Below are positions 1 to 8,654 of a stretch of DNA of 64,000 nucleotides, one piece after another. The notes beneath the pieces are model-generated. The model was not told where the DNA came from. It was given only the letters and a program-made list of their open reading frames with translations, and made no database searches. A program made the position numbers and the translations under genes. Origin of the DNA: Bacillus sp. OV166 (GTDB lineage Bacteria > Bacillota > Bacilli > Bacillales > Cytobacillaceae); assembly GCF_900177675.1 (NCBI RefSeq), contig NZ_FXWM01000001.1, forward strand, positions 6,023,001-6,087,000. The letters run 5' to 3'. Within the stretch, counting starts at the first letter, position 1. Every line of letters starts with the position of its first letter.

Positions 1-110
1 CCTCGGAAAAAAAGAATTAACCGTAACGATTAGGTGTTAAACGTTTCCATGACCTCAGAAAAAAGGAGGATGTCTTACCCCATGTTCGGAGAATGACTAG
101 CCACAGAATC

Positions 111-141
111 AAAAAAAAGACAGCGAGTTATTGCTCGCTAT
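111..141 (-). terminator. Intrinsic terminator of the DJ-1/PfpI gene
   Basis: Read on the minus strand, AGCGAG-6 nt-CTCGCT is followed by a run of eight T. It lies 14 bases past the stop of the DJ-1/PfpI gene. Confidence 0.8.
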
Positions 142-154
142 CTCCCTTCCATGA

Positions 155-679
155 CTATTTCTTTTCTAAGACATTAATAAATTCGCGTAGATAGTCAGGC
201 AGATCCGGTGGACGACGACTGGACACAAGGTGACCGTCCGTCACAACGGGTTCGTCATACCAAATCGCGCCTGCATTTTCCATATCATCTTTGATACCAG
301 GAGTACTGGTTACTTTTTTTCCATCAAGGATTTTTGCAGAAACTAGTACCCAGCCTGCGTGGCAGATTTGTCCGATTGGCTTTTCATCCGCATTCATCTG
401 CTGAAGCAGAGAAAGGACTTCAGGGAAACGTCGAATTTTATCTGGTGCCCATCCTCCTGGAACTAAGATTGCGTCATAGTCTTCAGCGCTAACCTCACCA
501 TAGGCAAAATCAGAGATCGCCGGTACGCCGTATTTACCAATATATTTTTCCTTTGCTTTTTCTCCGGCAAGATGGACGACTGCCCCCTCTTCCTGAAGTC
601 TAAGAATCGGATACCATAACTCTAAATCTTCAAAATCATTATGAACGAGACTAATTACTTTCTTTCCTTCTAATCGCAT
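155..679 (-). CDS. DJ-1/PfpI family protein (YraA/general stress protein 18 type)
   Basis: A 174-aa protein of the class I glutamine amidotransferase-like DJ-1/PfpI superfamily. The nucleophile elbow is visible as ICHAGW with Cys106-His107, and the VPGGWAPD loop precedes it. Family members are described as stress-linked deglycases, chaperones or peptidases; the exact reaction cannot be read here. Length matches the usual 165-175 aa. The gene stands alone, with its own terminator downstream and a bidirectional terminator between it and the SGNH hydrolase gene, so it is probably monocistronic. The family call is secure; the substrate is not. Confidence 0.9.
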   Translation of the reverse strand: MRLEGKKVISLVHNDFEDLELWYPILRLQEEGAVVHLAGEKAKEKYIGKYGVPAISDFAYGEVSAEDYDAILVPGGWAPDKIRRFPEVLSLLQQMNADEKPIGQICHAGWVLVSAKILDGKKVTSTPGIKDDMENAGAIWYDEPVVTDGHLVSSRRPPDLPDYLREFINVLEKK

Positions 680-802
680 GGGTTCATGTTCCTTTCAAAT
701 GAGGGAGTATTAGTGCTTATAATCGGATCATTCAATAGCTTCATATTTCTTTTGATTATACAGGGATATGTCCTTTGCACCAAATATCTTACTTTGTGGG
801 AT

Positions 803-848
803 AAAAAAAGTAACCGCCCAATCCAGATGGATGAGCGGTTACTTTTTT
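803..848. terminator. Bidirectional terminator
   Basis: AAAAAAAGTAACCGC and GCGGTTACTTTTTT form a long hairpin with A/T runs on both sides. It terminates the minus-strand SGNH hydrolase and could work in both directions. Confidence 0.8.
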
Positions 849-892
849 GCTTTTTATCGGTGATAATAACGTTCTGGTTGTCGTTATTTCCT

Positions 893-1642
893 CTATGGTA
901 AGGTCGGATCAATTTCTCTCCAGAACTGGTCGGCAACAACTTGATAGCCTGCTAGACTTAGATGAATGTCAAATGGATTTGGAAGATACAATGGATAGTT
1001 TGATGCAATCACATTGTAAGTCGGCACATACGTATCGTGATTGGCTTTGGATAGCGTGTCGATTTTACTATTAAACGCAAACAACAATGGCAGCAGCCCG
1101 GCCTGTTGTTCCGCAGGCAAATAAGGGAAGGTATTGTAATAACCCATGACATAAACCTTCGCATTGCGGTTTAAATTATCAATCGTTTGTAAAATGATTT
1201 GTAAATTCAGAGATGCACGGGCAATTGCAGCTGGAGCAGCTTTACCAGTTGGGTCAGCCTTTAGAGCCCCTAGAAGGTCAATTCCCCCAATATCAATGGT
1301 AATGTACTCAGCTTCTTTAATTCCCGCCCTTACCTCTTTGTTGGAAAGGACATCTTTCAACAATTGGGCTGAAGTATAGCCAGGGATCGCATAATTATCG
1401 TAATCAACTTTGTAATTTTCTTTCTCAAAATCTTGTGCAATGTAGTCAGGATATCCTACATCACCTGGACCAAAGGGCGTATATCCTACTGCGAGCGAAT
1501 CCCCTAAAGCCACATAATCAATGACCGGTTTTTGAGGACTTTTTGCGGCGTTTGCAGGGCCTTTTGCAAAAGCGTTAACGGGTAAGGACATAAGTAAAGC
1601 GCCAACTAATACTAAACTCTTGAATTTTTTACCAATTTTCAT
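893..1642 (-). CDS. Secreted SGNH/GDSL-family hydrolase
   Basis: A 249-aa protein with an N-terminal signal peptide (about residues 1-26, cleavage after AFA). SGNH block I is VALGDSLAVGY (catalytic Ser in GDSL, about residue 48) and block V is DIHLSLAGYQ with the Asp/His pair. Such proteins are extracellular esterases or lipases. Odd point: block III reads GGID where GGND is expected, so the oxyanion-hole Asn appears replaced by Ile. It is expected to act at the cell surface. The gene is a single transcription unit with a shared terminator at its 3' end. The fold assignment is strong; substrate and full activity are open. Confidence 0.88.
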   Translation of the reverse strand: MKIGKKFKSLVLVGALLMSLPVNAFAKGPANAAKSPQKPVIDYVALGDSLAVGYTPFGPGDVGYPDYIAQDFEKENYKVDYDNYAIPGYTSAQLLKDVLSNKEVRAGIKEAEYITIDIGGIDLLGALKADPTGKAAPAAIARASLNLQIILQTIDNLNRNAKVYVMGYYNTFPYLPAEQQAGLLPLLFAFNSKIDTLSKANHDTYVPTYNVIASNYPLYLPNPFDIHLSLAGYQVVADQFWREIDPTLP

Positions 1643-1951
1643 AACACCGCTCCATTCGTTATTAAGTACATTACTATCTTAACAAAGGGGTGTTGTGTTC
1701 GTAATTAAGAATGTTTAGTCAAAAATCTACAAATCTAATCTTTTATTTTTATTTTTGAGGAAAGTCATCATCTCAAGGTACCCGGGGATAAAATTCAGCC
1801 CATATTTCAACTTTTCCTACGAAAATGACCTCTTCAGCGACAAATTCCGTTCAGATTTTGTCAATTTTTTTGTATAAAAATATATTTATAGTATCAAATC
1901 GTTTAACCGTAGCGAGCTTCCTATTAATTAGGGTAGGGACATTTTGTAAAT

Positions 1952-1964
1952 GGTGCCTGACACC
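1952..1964. repeat. REP-like palindrome in a 390-bp gene-free stretch
   Basis: GGTGCCTGACACC is an inverted repeat (GGTG/CACC stem) of the type common as dispersed repeats in Bacillaceae (from memory). It lies in the 1643-2032 intergenic region, in which I see no gene. A looser match (GTGACAGGCAC) is near 20720. Confidence 0.4.
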
Positions 1965-2032
1965 ACAGCCTTAGTTTTTATAATACTTTAGCCTGGAAAC
2001 GAATAAACATGTACAAGCGAAGGGGGATAAAC

Positions 2033-2251
2033 ATGGACAATCATGGCTTCTTCAATTTTGTACTCTATAAGTTATTAACTATTACGCTAGAGTTCATCGC
2101 CCTTTATCTCCTGATCCTATTGTCTGAATGGTTTGCGGAGAAAAAAGGCTATAACCTATTTGAAAGAGCGTGGTTAATCACCCTAATCTCCATGCCAATC
2201 TTAACTTTGATCATTTGGACGATCATAATCGGAAGATTCCATTTGTTTTAA
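2033..2251 (+). CDS. Small two-helix membrane protein, unknown function
   Basis: A 72-aa product from the ATG at 2033, chosen because AAGGGGG lies just upstream; an in-frame ATG at 2009 would place that RBS inside the gene. Two hydrophobic segments are visible, about residues 10-30 (ITLEFIALYLLILLSEWF) and 45-68 (LITLISMPILTLIIWTIIIG). I do not recognise the family. Directly downstream is a decayed LtrA-like fragment, and the pair may be remnants of a lost membrane-gene cluster. Confidence 0.6.
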   Translation: MDNHGFFNFVLYKLLTITLEFIALYLLILLSEWFAEKKGYNLFERAWLITLISMPILTLIIWTIIIGRFHLF

Positions 2252-2317
2252 TAAGTGGCTGCAAGAGTTGAAACTTTATGTCTATAAATATTTCGTCATT
2301 TATGGGAGGCATTACCA

Positions 2318-2492
2318 GTGTGGAAGGAAAAAAGTGACGTGGTTAGAACTTTTTTATGACTTGCTATTTGTGGCAGCATTTTTATCCAGAATATTTATTA
2401 AAGTTTGCTATAAGTTTTCAGGGAATCTGCAATGGACCTTTTGCATTCCGTTTCTCCTTCATAGATACCAAAAATTAAGCTGCCTAGTATGA
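2318..2492 (+). pseudogene. Truncated, frameshifted LtrA (low temperature requirement A) remnant
   Basis: The residues KKVTWLELFYDLLFVAAF are the N-terminal signature of LtrA-family membrane proteins, normally several hundred residues long. Here similarity stops after about 20 residues and the frame closes at 2492. A GTG at 2318 with GGGAGG upstream would be the natural start but is out of frame with the signature by one base at the following purine tract. The fragment therefore carries both a 5' frameshift and a large 3' loss. Confidence 0.55.
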
Positions 2493-2506
2493 CCGGCAGC
2501 TTTTTG
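2477..2506. terminator. Bidirectional terminator before sdaAA 3' end
   Basis: AAGCTGCC-10 nt-GGCAGCTT is followed by T on the plus strand and T-rich sequence on the minus strand. It probably terminates sdaAA. Confidence 0.75.
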
Positions 2507-2512
2507 AAGTAG

Positions 2513-3412
2513 TTATACTAAATAATCAATCAGTTTTACTTTAGGCTGGCCAAAGATTTCTGCTTCAAGCCTACGTCCGGTCGGGGTAGCCGCTAGTCCG
2601 CCTTCGGCTGTTTCCCTTAATGAAGCCGGCATTGACTGTCCTATTGCATACATGGCTCCAATGACTTCGTCACATGGAATCCTGCTGGTTATCCCGGCAA
2701 GGGCCATATCGGCTGCTGTCAAAGCATTCGATGCACCCATTGCATTCCGTTTCACGCAAGGCACTTCAACGAGGCCGGCAACCGGGTCGCAAACAAGACC
2801 CAGCATATTTTTCAAGGTGATGGCCATCGCTTCTGCTGATTGCTTTGGCGTACCGCCAGCCATTTCAACGATTGCTGCTGCTGCCATACCTGAAGCCGAA
2901 CCTACCTCTGCCTGGCAACCGCCTGCAGCCCCTGAAATGGACGCATTGTTTGCAACGACAAACCCAAACGCCGCTGCCGTAAATAAAAATTCAATCATTT
3001 CCTGCCTAGTTGGATTGAGTTTATCCTTTACCGCAAATAATGTACCCGGGACAACCCCGGCCGAACCGGCAGTTGGCGTGGCACAAATGGTGCCCATTGC
3101 TGCATTGACTTCATTCGTGGCAACCGCCTTGCTCACCGCATCCAACAGCAATGTGCCCGTAAGGGACTTTCCGCTCTGAATATAGTTTTGCAGCAATACT
3201 GCATCTCCGCCTGTGAGTCCAGTGCGTGATTTTACTCCATTTAAGCCCCGTTCGATAGCCCGTTCCATTACCGTCAGGTTCTGATCCATTTTGGCAATCA
3301 CATCTTCACGGGAAAGGCCAGTCACTTCTATTTCCTGCCGAATCATAATTTCGGCTATTTTAACCTGTCGTTGTTCCGCCAGCGAAACAAGTTCAGCTAC
3401 ATTACGAAACAT
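2513..3412 (-). CDS. sdaAA: L-serine dehydratase, iron-sulfur-dependent, alpha subunit
   Basis: The 299-aa catalytic subunit deaminates L-serine to pyruvate and ammonia. It carries the conserved CATPTAGSAGVVPG segment (Cys110) and the CDPVAGLVEVPC segment whose cysteines ligate the [4Fe-4S] cluster of this enzyme class. Length matches the two-chain Firmicutes form. The RBS GGGGGAAATCCT precedes the ATG. It follows sdaAB by 55 bp in the same orientation, so both are probably cotranscribed and form the alpha-beta enzyme. The permease gene and kbl-tdh upstream give a Ser/Thr catabolism context. Confidence 0.97.
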   Translation of the reverse strand: MFRNVAELVSLAEQRQVKIAEIMIRQEIEVTGLSREDVIAKMDQNLTVMERAIERGLNGVKSRTGLTGGDAVLLQNYIQSGKSLTGTLLLDAVSKAVATNEVNAAMGTICATPTAGSAGVVPGTLFAVKDKLNPTRQEMIEFLFTAAAFGFVVANNASISGAAGGCQAEVGSASGMAAAAIVEMAGGTPKQSAEAMAITLKNMLGLVCDPVAGLVEVPCVKRNAMGASNALTAADMALAGITSRIPCDEVIGAMYAIGQSMPASLRETAEGGLAATPTGRRLEAEIFGQPKVKLIDYLV

Positions 3413-3467
3413 AGGATTTCCCCCTGCTGTCTTCTCTTAATTTATGTTCGTGCCCGAAAACACCTAT

Positions 3468-4127
3468 TTATACAACCATACGGATTACACTTATAACGTT
3501 ATCCAGCTTTTGCACCCCGTTGATCACCTGGTCATCTAGCTTTTCATCGGACTCAATTACCATGATTGCCATGTCGCCTTTATCTTTCCTGGACACTTCC
3601 ATATGACTGATGTTTATTTTATTTTGCGAAAGAATGGATGTTACAGAGCTGATTACTCCAAAACGGTCATTATGAATGACCAGTATTGCAGGGTCACCCG
3701 ATAATTTTAGTTTGAACGAATTGATTTCAGTTATTTCAATGGTTCCTCCGCCAATGGAGATGCCGATAATCTCCAACTCTTTATCTTCATCAAAAAGATT
3801 AATCTTTACTGTGTTTGGATGTTCTGTAATGGCCTCTTCCTCTTGAAAGATGACCTCCATACCCAATTGTTCCGCTATTTCCAATGTGTCGGGTATCCGC
3901 TCGTCGAACGTATCAAAATCCAATAAGCCCGCAACAAGAGCCAAGTCAGTTCCATGTCCTTTATACGTTTTTGCAAATGAGCCGTAAAGCGAGAGAACAG
4001 CCTTTTTCGGCTGGCCCTCGAATAGGGTTCGGGCAACGCGGCCAATCCGGACTGCACCTGCTGTATGTGAACTGGAAGGCCCAATCATAATTGGACCAAT
4101 GATTTCAAATGCTGATCGATACTTCAT
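3468..4127 (-). CDS. sdaAB: L-serine dehydratase, iron-sulfur-dependent, beta subunit
   Basis: About 219 aa. The N-terminal domain carries the GPIMIGPSSSHTAGAVRIG signature of serine dehydratase beta chains. The C-terminal ACT domain (about residues 145-219, AILVIHNDRFGVISSVTSIL) probably provides a regulatory site. I chose the ATG at 4127 because AGGTG lies six bases upstream; a GTG at 4136 is an alternative. It is first in a two-gene operon with sdaAA. The terminator upstream at 4204-4240 separates it from the permease gene, so the operon needs its own promoter in 4137-4200. Confidence 0.96.
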   Translation of the reverse strand: MKYRSAFEIIGPIMIGPSSSHTAGAVRIGRVARTLFEGQPKKAVLSLYGSFAKTYKGHGTDLALVAGLLDFDTFDERIPDTLEIAEQLGMEVIFQEEEAITEHPNTVKINLFDEDKELEIIGISIGGGTIEITEINSFKLKLSGDPAILVIHNDRFGVISSVTSILSQNKINISHMEVSRKDKGDMAIMVIESDEKLDDQVINGVQKLDNVISVIRMVV

Positions 4128-4203
4128 TGTTTTCACCTGAGTTCTATAATTAAGATTCTCTACATAGATGTTCCGTTGGTTTTCTTAGCATGCAGCCTGC
4201 AAG

Positions 4204-4240
4204 AAAAATAGGGACAATTTATGAAAACTGTCCCTATTTA
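4204..4240 (-). terminator. Terminator between permease and sdaAB
   Basis: AATAGGGACA-12 nt-TGTCCCTATT ends in a T-run on the minus strand. It lies about 65 bp past the permease stop and separates it from sdaAB-sdaAA. Confidence 0.8.
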
Positions 4241-4305
4241 TTGCTTCTTATATTAATAGCTTCCTTATACCCTTCCGTTTCTCCCACAATCAAACAGTCA
4301 GGAGT

Positions 4306-5703
4306 TTAGATCACTTTCCTCTCTTTCAGATCCTCTGCTTGAAGATCCGCAGGTACACGCTTGTTTATTCCGAAAGCATAAAAACTGATTGCCACAATAG
4401 CCAGGAACACGATACCCGCAATCAGCGATACACGAGTGTCCTCATTGAACCACATACCGATAAGGACCGCTACCAGATAGCCAATTGTCAGATAGTTAGT
4501 GACAGGCGCAAAAGGCATTTTGAATGGATGGGCGGCCATTTTTGCAGCATGGACTTTCCTGAACTTGATTTGGCTGATCAGAATGACAAACCAAGGAACC
4601 ATCCCAGGAAGAACACTTGAAGCATAGACGTACACAAACAGTTTTTCCGGTGCAATATAACTTAAAACAACTCCAAAGCCAAGGCCGATCAGTACGCCAA
4701 TTGTACCGAATAAAGGCACCCCATTACTTGAAACCTTCGCAAACGCTTTTGGAGCTTGTCCATTGACTCCAAGAGTATAAAGCATGCGCCCTGCGCTGTA
4801 GATACCGCTGTTGCAGCCTGACAATGCAGCAGTGATAACCACAAAGTTAATGATTCCAGCTGCAGCTGTAATACCGATTTTTGCAAAAGTTGCTACGAAC
4901 GGGCTTCCGATAGAAGTCAATTGATCCCAAGGATAAACTGTGACAATAACAAAAATTGCGCCAATATAGAAAACGAGGATACGCCAAATTGTACTTTGAA
5001 TCGCGTTCCTTATTGTTTTCTGAGGATCTTTCGCTTCACCAGCTGTAATACCGATAAGCTCAACACCTTGATAAGCACCCACAACGAGTGCTAGGGCAAA
5101 GAGGAACCCTTTAACTCCGCCAGTAAAGAAGCCGCCATTTTTCCATAGGTTTGATAGGCCGATTGATTCTCCTCCGTTGCCAAAGCCGAAGAAAATCAGG
5201 CCGAAACCTGCAACAATCATCAATACAATCGTAACTACTTTAATCAAAGCAAACCAAAATTCGAACTCACCAAATGATTTAACAGAAATAAAGTTTGCTG
5301 CCCCAAGGATAACCATTGCGATAAGGCCTGGAATCCACGCAGGAAGATCTGGAAACCAATAATGCATATATGTGCCGATTGCGATGACTTCCGCCATGCC
5401 GACAACTACCCACTGGAACCAGTTGCTCCAGGCAGTCATATATCCCGCTATTGGATGGATATACTTATAGCCAAATGTTGCGAATGAACCTGTACTTGGT
5501 TCCAAATAGAGCATTTCGCCCATGGCACGCATAATCAAATATAGAAAAATTCCTGTAATTGCATAAGCAAGCATTACGGATGGACCCGTCCAGCCTATCG
5601 TGCTTGAAGATCCCATAAATAGACCTACACCAATCGTTCCGCCCAACGCAATCATCTGAATATGGCGTGAACTTAAACCCCTATTCAATTCCTTGTTTGC
5701 CAT
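4306..5703 (-). CDS. APC-superfamily amino acid permease (AapA/YtnA-like)
   Basis: A 465-aa protein with about 12 hydrophobic helices. The N-terminus has the GGTIGVGLFMGSSSTIGWTGP substrate-binding loop of the amino acid transporter family, and NRGLSSRHIQMIALG is typical of the alanine/serine/glycine/aromatic permease branch. It imports amino acids by proton symport across the cytoplasmic membrane. Position between kbl-tdh and sdaAB-sdaAA suggests serine, threonine, glycine or alanine as cargo, which is inference. AGAGGGGG precedes the ATG and a terminator follows. The 165 bases upstream of its start hold no gene. Confidence 0.92.
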   Translation of the reverse strand: MANKELNRGLSSRHIQMIALGGTIGVGLFMGSSSTIGWTGPSVMLAYAITGIFLYLIMRAMGEMLYLEPSTGSFATFGYKYIHPIAGYMTAWSNWFQWVVVGMAEVIAIGTYMHYWFPDLPAWIPGLIAMVILGAANFISVKSFGEFEFWFALIKVVTIVLMIVAGFGLIFFGFGNGGESIGLSNLWKNGGFFTGGVKGFLFALALVVGAYQGVELIGITAGEAKDPQKTIRNAIQSTIWRILVFYIGAIFVIVTVYPWDQLTSIGSPFVATFAKIGITAAAGIINFVVITAALSGCNSGIYSAGRMLYTLGVNGQAPKAFAKVSSNGVPLFGTIGVLIGLGFGVVLSYIAPEKLFVYVYASSVLPGMVPWFVILISQIKFRKVHAAKMAAHPFKMPFAPVTNYLTIGYLVAVLIGMWFNEDTRVSLIAGIVFLAIVAISFYAFGINKRVPADLQAEDLKERKVI

Positions 5704-5869
5704 TTAAATTTCCCCCTCTTTATTTCAAATTTCTAATATACATGAAAGAGTCCATCCTGAAAATACATTTGTCTTTTTTTCGCAAATGAATTATAATAGT
5801 TTTTATAGAAGAGAGCGCTTTCCTTTACCCCAGTTTTCATAAAATAGTTTTAGGAAAGGAAACTAATAA

Positions 5870-6850
5870 TTAATAGGTTAATGCAAGCTCTCTAAAAGGA
5901 ATGCCTAATTTCTCTGATAAATTTTCCAGCATATCTTTTGTCATACGATCCAGGTCGTATTGAGGATTGAAATCCCATTCTTCACGTGCGGCAGAGGCAT
6001 CAATGCTGTTTGGCCATGAATTTGCAATGCCTTGGCGTACAGGGTCAACATTGTATGAGATTTCGAATTCAGGAATGAATTTTCTAATTGATGCAGCAAT
6101 TTGTTCCGGCTCAAAGCTCATCGCAGTGATGTTAAATGCGTTGCGGTGCTTCAATCTTGAAGGATCAGCATCCATTAATTGAATGATTGCATCGATAGCA
6201 TCAGGCATATACATCATGTCCATATAGGTTCCTTTGCCAATGAAAGATGTATATTTCTTGTTCTTAAGTGCTTCATAGTAAATATCTACTGCGTAGTCGG
6301 TTGTTCCCCCGCCTGGAAGAGTCTTGTACGAAATCAGTCCTGGGAACCTTACTCCGCGTGCGTCTACACCGTATTTAGTAAAATAGTAGTCACAAAGCAA
6401 TTCACCAGCTACCTTGGTAACACCATACATAGTGGCAGGCCTTTGTACCGTATCCTGCGGTGTCATATCTGCCGGTGTTCCTGGTCCGAAAGCAGCGATG
6501 GAGCTCGGAATAAATAATTTCAGGTTTAGCTCACGGGAAACTTCAAGGGCGTTCATAAGGCCACCCATATTTAGGTCCCATGCGAATTTTGGTTTGGTTT
6601 CTCCTACTGCCGACAATAGGGCTGCAAGATGCATGAGGGTGTCAACTTCATATTTTTTGCAAAGGCCTAGCATTGCTTCGTAATCCATAACATCAAGTAT
6701 TTCAAATGTACCACCCTCGATGACTGGATTGCCTTCGATATGGCGAATATCTGTTGCAACAACGTTTTCTGTTCCGTACATTACTCTGAGACGGTGTGTC
6801 AATTCAGAACCGATTTGGCCGAGACAGCCAGTAATAAGTATTTTTTTCAT
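5870..6850 (-). CDS. tdh: L-threonine 3-dehydrogenase, short-chain (SDR/epimerase-like) type
   Basis: A 326-aa NAD-dependent enzyme oxidising L-threonine to 2-amino-3-oxobutyrate. The Rossmann motif GCLGQIG is at residues 8-14 and the catalytic YGVTK near residue 143 follows the SSIAAFGP segment. This is the extended-SDR form known from Flavobacterium and animals, not the zinc-dependent MDR form of E. coli. It follows kbl by 80 bp on the same strand; kbl acts on its unstable product, so coupling is expected. The RBS AGGAGG precedes the ATG. Confidence 0.95.
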   Translation of the reverse strand: MKKILITGCLGQIGSELTHRLRVMYGTENVVATDIRHIEGNPVIEGGTFEILDVMDYEAMLGLCKKYEVDTLMHLAALLSAVGETKPKFAWDLNMGGLMNALEVSRELNLKLFIPSSIAAFGPGTPADMTPQDTVQRPATMYGVTKVAGELLCDYYFTKYGVDARGVRFPGLISYKTLPGGGTTDYAVDIYYEALKNKKYTSFIGKGTYMDMMYMPDAIDAIIQLMDADPSRLKHRNAFNITAMSFEPEQIAASIRKFIPEFEISYNVDPVRQGIANSWPNSIDASAAREEWDFNPQYDLDRMTKDMLENLSEKLGIPFRELALTY

Positions 6851-6930
6851 ATTAGAGACCTCCTGAGGTTTATTTTACAGTTATTCAACTGAAGCAAGAA
6901 CTCTGTTATAGTTTGTGAAATTGTAAACGA

Positions 6931-8121
6931 TTATATAATAGACAATTCTTTGCCTATTTTTCCATAGACCGCCAGAACCTCATCGAGCATTTCCTTGGTA
7001 TGCGCAGCAGTAGGCATATTCCTAACCCTGCCTGTACCTCTCGGAACTGTTGGGAAGGTGATCGATTTTGCATAAACGCCTTCTTCCATCAGCCTGCGCG
7101 AAAATAACTGGGTCAGATCTTCTTTTCCTATGATGCATGGGGTAATTGGTGTTTCGGAATGGCCAATTTCGAAACCAAGGTTCTTTAAGCCTTCTTTTAG
7201 ATATCTTCCGTTTTCCCAAAGCTTTTCAACTTTTTCTGTCGATTCGGTCATGATATTGATAGCTTCGATACATGCCGCCGCATCTCCCGGAGTCAATGAG
7301 GTTGAAAACAGGAAAGGACGTGCGCGGACTTTCAGCCAGTCAATCAGCTGCTCTGTACCTGCTACATATCCGCCTACGACGCCAATCGCTTTTGAAAGGG
7401 TCCCAATCTGTAAGTCAATTCGGTCTGAGAGGCCAAAATGCTTAACCGTACCAGCACCGTTACCCATTACACCAGAGCCATGAGCATCATCTACATACGT
7501 GATTAACCCAAACTCATCAGCAATTTCAACGATTTCCGGAAGCTTTGCTACATCACCGTCCATTGAAAAAACTCCGTCTGTGATGTACATGACTTTTTCG
7601 TATAAACCGCTTTCAATTGTCTCTTTCGCTACTCGACGCAAATCGTCCATGTCCTGGTGCTTGACGCGGATAATTTTCGCTCCTGACAATCTGCACCCAT
7701 CAATAATCGATGCATGGTTCAATTCATCTGAGAGAATTGCATCCTTCTTTGTCATCAGGGCTGAAATGGCACCCATGTTGCAATTGAACCCGGATTGGAA
7801 AGCAATGGCAGCTTCGGTATGCTTGAACTTGGCAATTGTTTTCTCCAATTCATTATGGATTGTCAATGTACCATTGATTGTACGGACCGCACCGGCCCCC
7901 AACCCATATGCCTCGATTGCTTCATGCGCTTTTTGCTTCATTCTTTCATTATTGGCTAGGCCAAGATAGTTATTGGATGACATATTGATTAATGATTTGC
8001 CATTGATGGTAACTATAGGGCCGTTTGGTCCTCCTACAGTATCAATGACATTGTAGAGGCCGTTTTCCCGCAACTCGTTCAGTTGGGGTGTTAAGAAGTC
8101 CTCTAAAACCTTTTTTGCCAA
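6931..8121 (-). CDS. kbl: Glycine C-acetyltransferase (2-amino-3-ketobutyrate CoA ligase)
   Basis: A 396-aa PLP-dependent alpha-oxoamine synthase that splits 2-amino-3-oxobutyrate with CoA to glycine and acetyl-CoA. The PLP lysine lies in GTLSKAIGVVGG, the VDDAHGSGVMG segment holds the cofactor Asp/His, and HNELE is near residue 88. The start is a TTG with AAAGGAGG eight bases upstream. It is first in an operon with tdh. A perfect cre sequence at 8211-8224 sits about 90 bp upstream of the start, so CcpA-mediated glucose repression is likely. Length is normal for the family. Confidence 0.97.
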   Translation of the reverse strand: MAKKVLEDFLTPQLNELRENGLYNVIDTVGGPNGPIVTINGKSLINMSSNNYLGLANNERMKQKAHEAIEAYGLGAGAVRTINGTLTIHNELEKTIAKFKHTEAAIAFQSGFNCNMGAISALMTKKDAILSDELNHASIIDGCRLSGAKIIRVKHQDMDDLRRVAKETIESGLYEKVMYITDGVFSMDGDVAKLPEIVEIADEFGLITYVDDAHGSGVMGNGAGTVKHFGLSDRIDLQIGTLSKAIGVVGGYVAGTEQLIDWLKVRARPFLFSTSLTPGDAAACIEAINIMTESTEKVEKLWENGRYLKEGLKNLGFEIGHSETPITPCIIGKEDLTQLFSRRLMEEGVYAKSITFPTVPRGTGRVRNMPTAAHTKEMLDEVLAVYGKIGKELSII

Positions 8122-8210
8122 AATAATTCCTCCTTTTATATTACCTCACTCAGTTTCTTCACATAACACCTGCTCGTATTGTTTCATCGGGATTTTATTG
8201 TCAAAAAAAT

Positions 8211-8224
8211 TGAAAACGATTTCA
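8211..8224 (-). promoter_or_regulatory. CcpA operator (cre site) upstream of kbl-tdh
   Basis: TGAAAACGATTTCA matches the cre consensus TGWAANCGNTNWCA at every defined position. It lies 90 bp upstream of the kbl start. This predicts carbon catabolite repression of threonine degradation. Confidence 0.7.
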
Positions 8225-8339
8225 AATTAGTGCAAAAAAACAATTACATCACGAAAATTACTCCCGAAATTTTTCAATCCTACTTTTGAACGCAAGATGT
8301 TATGTTTTGGAATGGGAAGTGTAATAATAAGCTGGTTTA

Positions 8340-8357
8340 GTTGATCCCCCGATCAAC
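8340..8357. repeat. Palindrome in the kbl / LysM-GH18 intergenic region
   Basis: GTTGATC-4 nt-GATCAAC is a perfect 7-bp inverted repeat in the 533-bp divergent intergenic region 8122-8654. No terminator T-run follows. It could be an operator for either side; its role is unknown. Confidence 0.35.
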
Positions 8358-8452
8358 CGTATTAGAAAAGCATAGATTCATATATTTCAATGTAATTCTA
8401 TAATTATGTCGAAAAACTGTCAATACTATTACAAAAAACTAAGCATTCAGAC

Positions 8453-8482
8453 TATATGTCGTTTCTTTGAGGATCATACAAT
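8453..8482 (+). promoter_or_regulatory. Candidate sigma-E promoter for the LysM-GH18 gene
   Basis: CATACAAT at 8475-8482 is a full match to the sigma-E -10 element, with an ATAT-containing -35-like sequence 16-17 bases upstream. It is about 170 bp from the start codon. Mother-cell expression would fit a spore cortex-lytic enzyme. The weak -35 and long leader leave doubt. Confidence 0.4.
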
Positions 8483-8654
8483 AACTTCTATAGAAAAATA
8501 AGAATAATTTGATTTCACTTATCCCCACTAATATTCGATGATTAGCTTTTTTACGAAAAAATCTAACTGTGCCCATAAACTTATATAGACAATTAACCCA
8601 ATCCTTCTAACCCACATAGGTTACATTATTGAAGTGAAACAGGAGGAGAGGCAG

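Noticed and set aside
847..1074. Plus-strand ORF at the 3' end of the SGNH hydrolase gene
   Set aside because: It overlaps conserved block V of the hydrolase on the other strand and starts in a terminator.
5820..5862. Terminator of tdh
   Set aside because: TTTCCTTT and AGGAAAGGAAA can pair, but the stem is short, mismatched and lacks a clean T-run; not called.
8122..8300. Sigma-54 promoter for kbl-tdh
   Set aside because: No GG-N10-GC pair with -24/-12 context was found in the leader, unlike at 48767.
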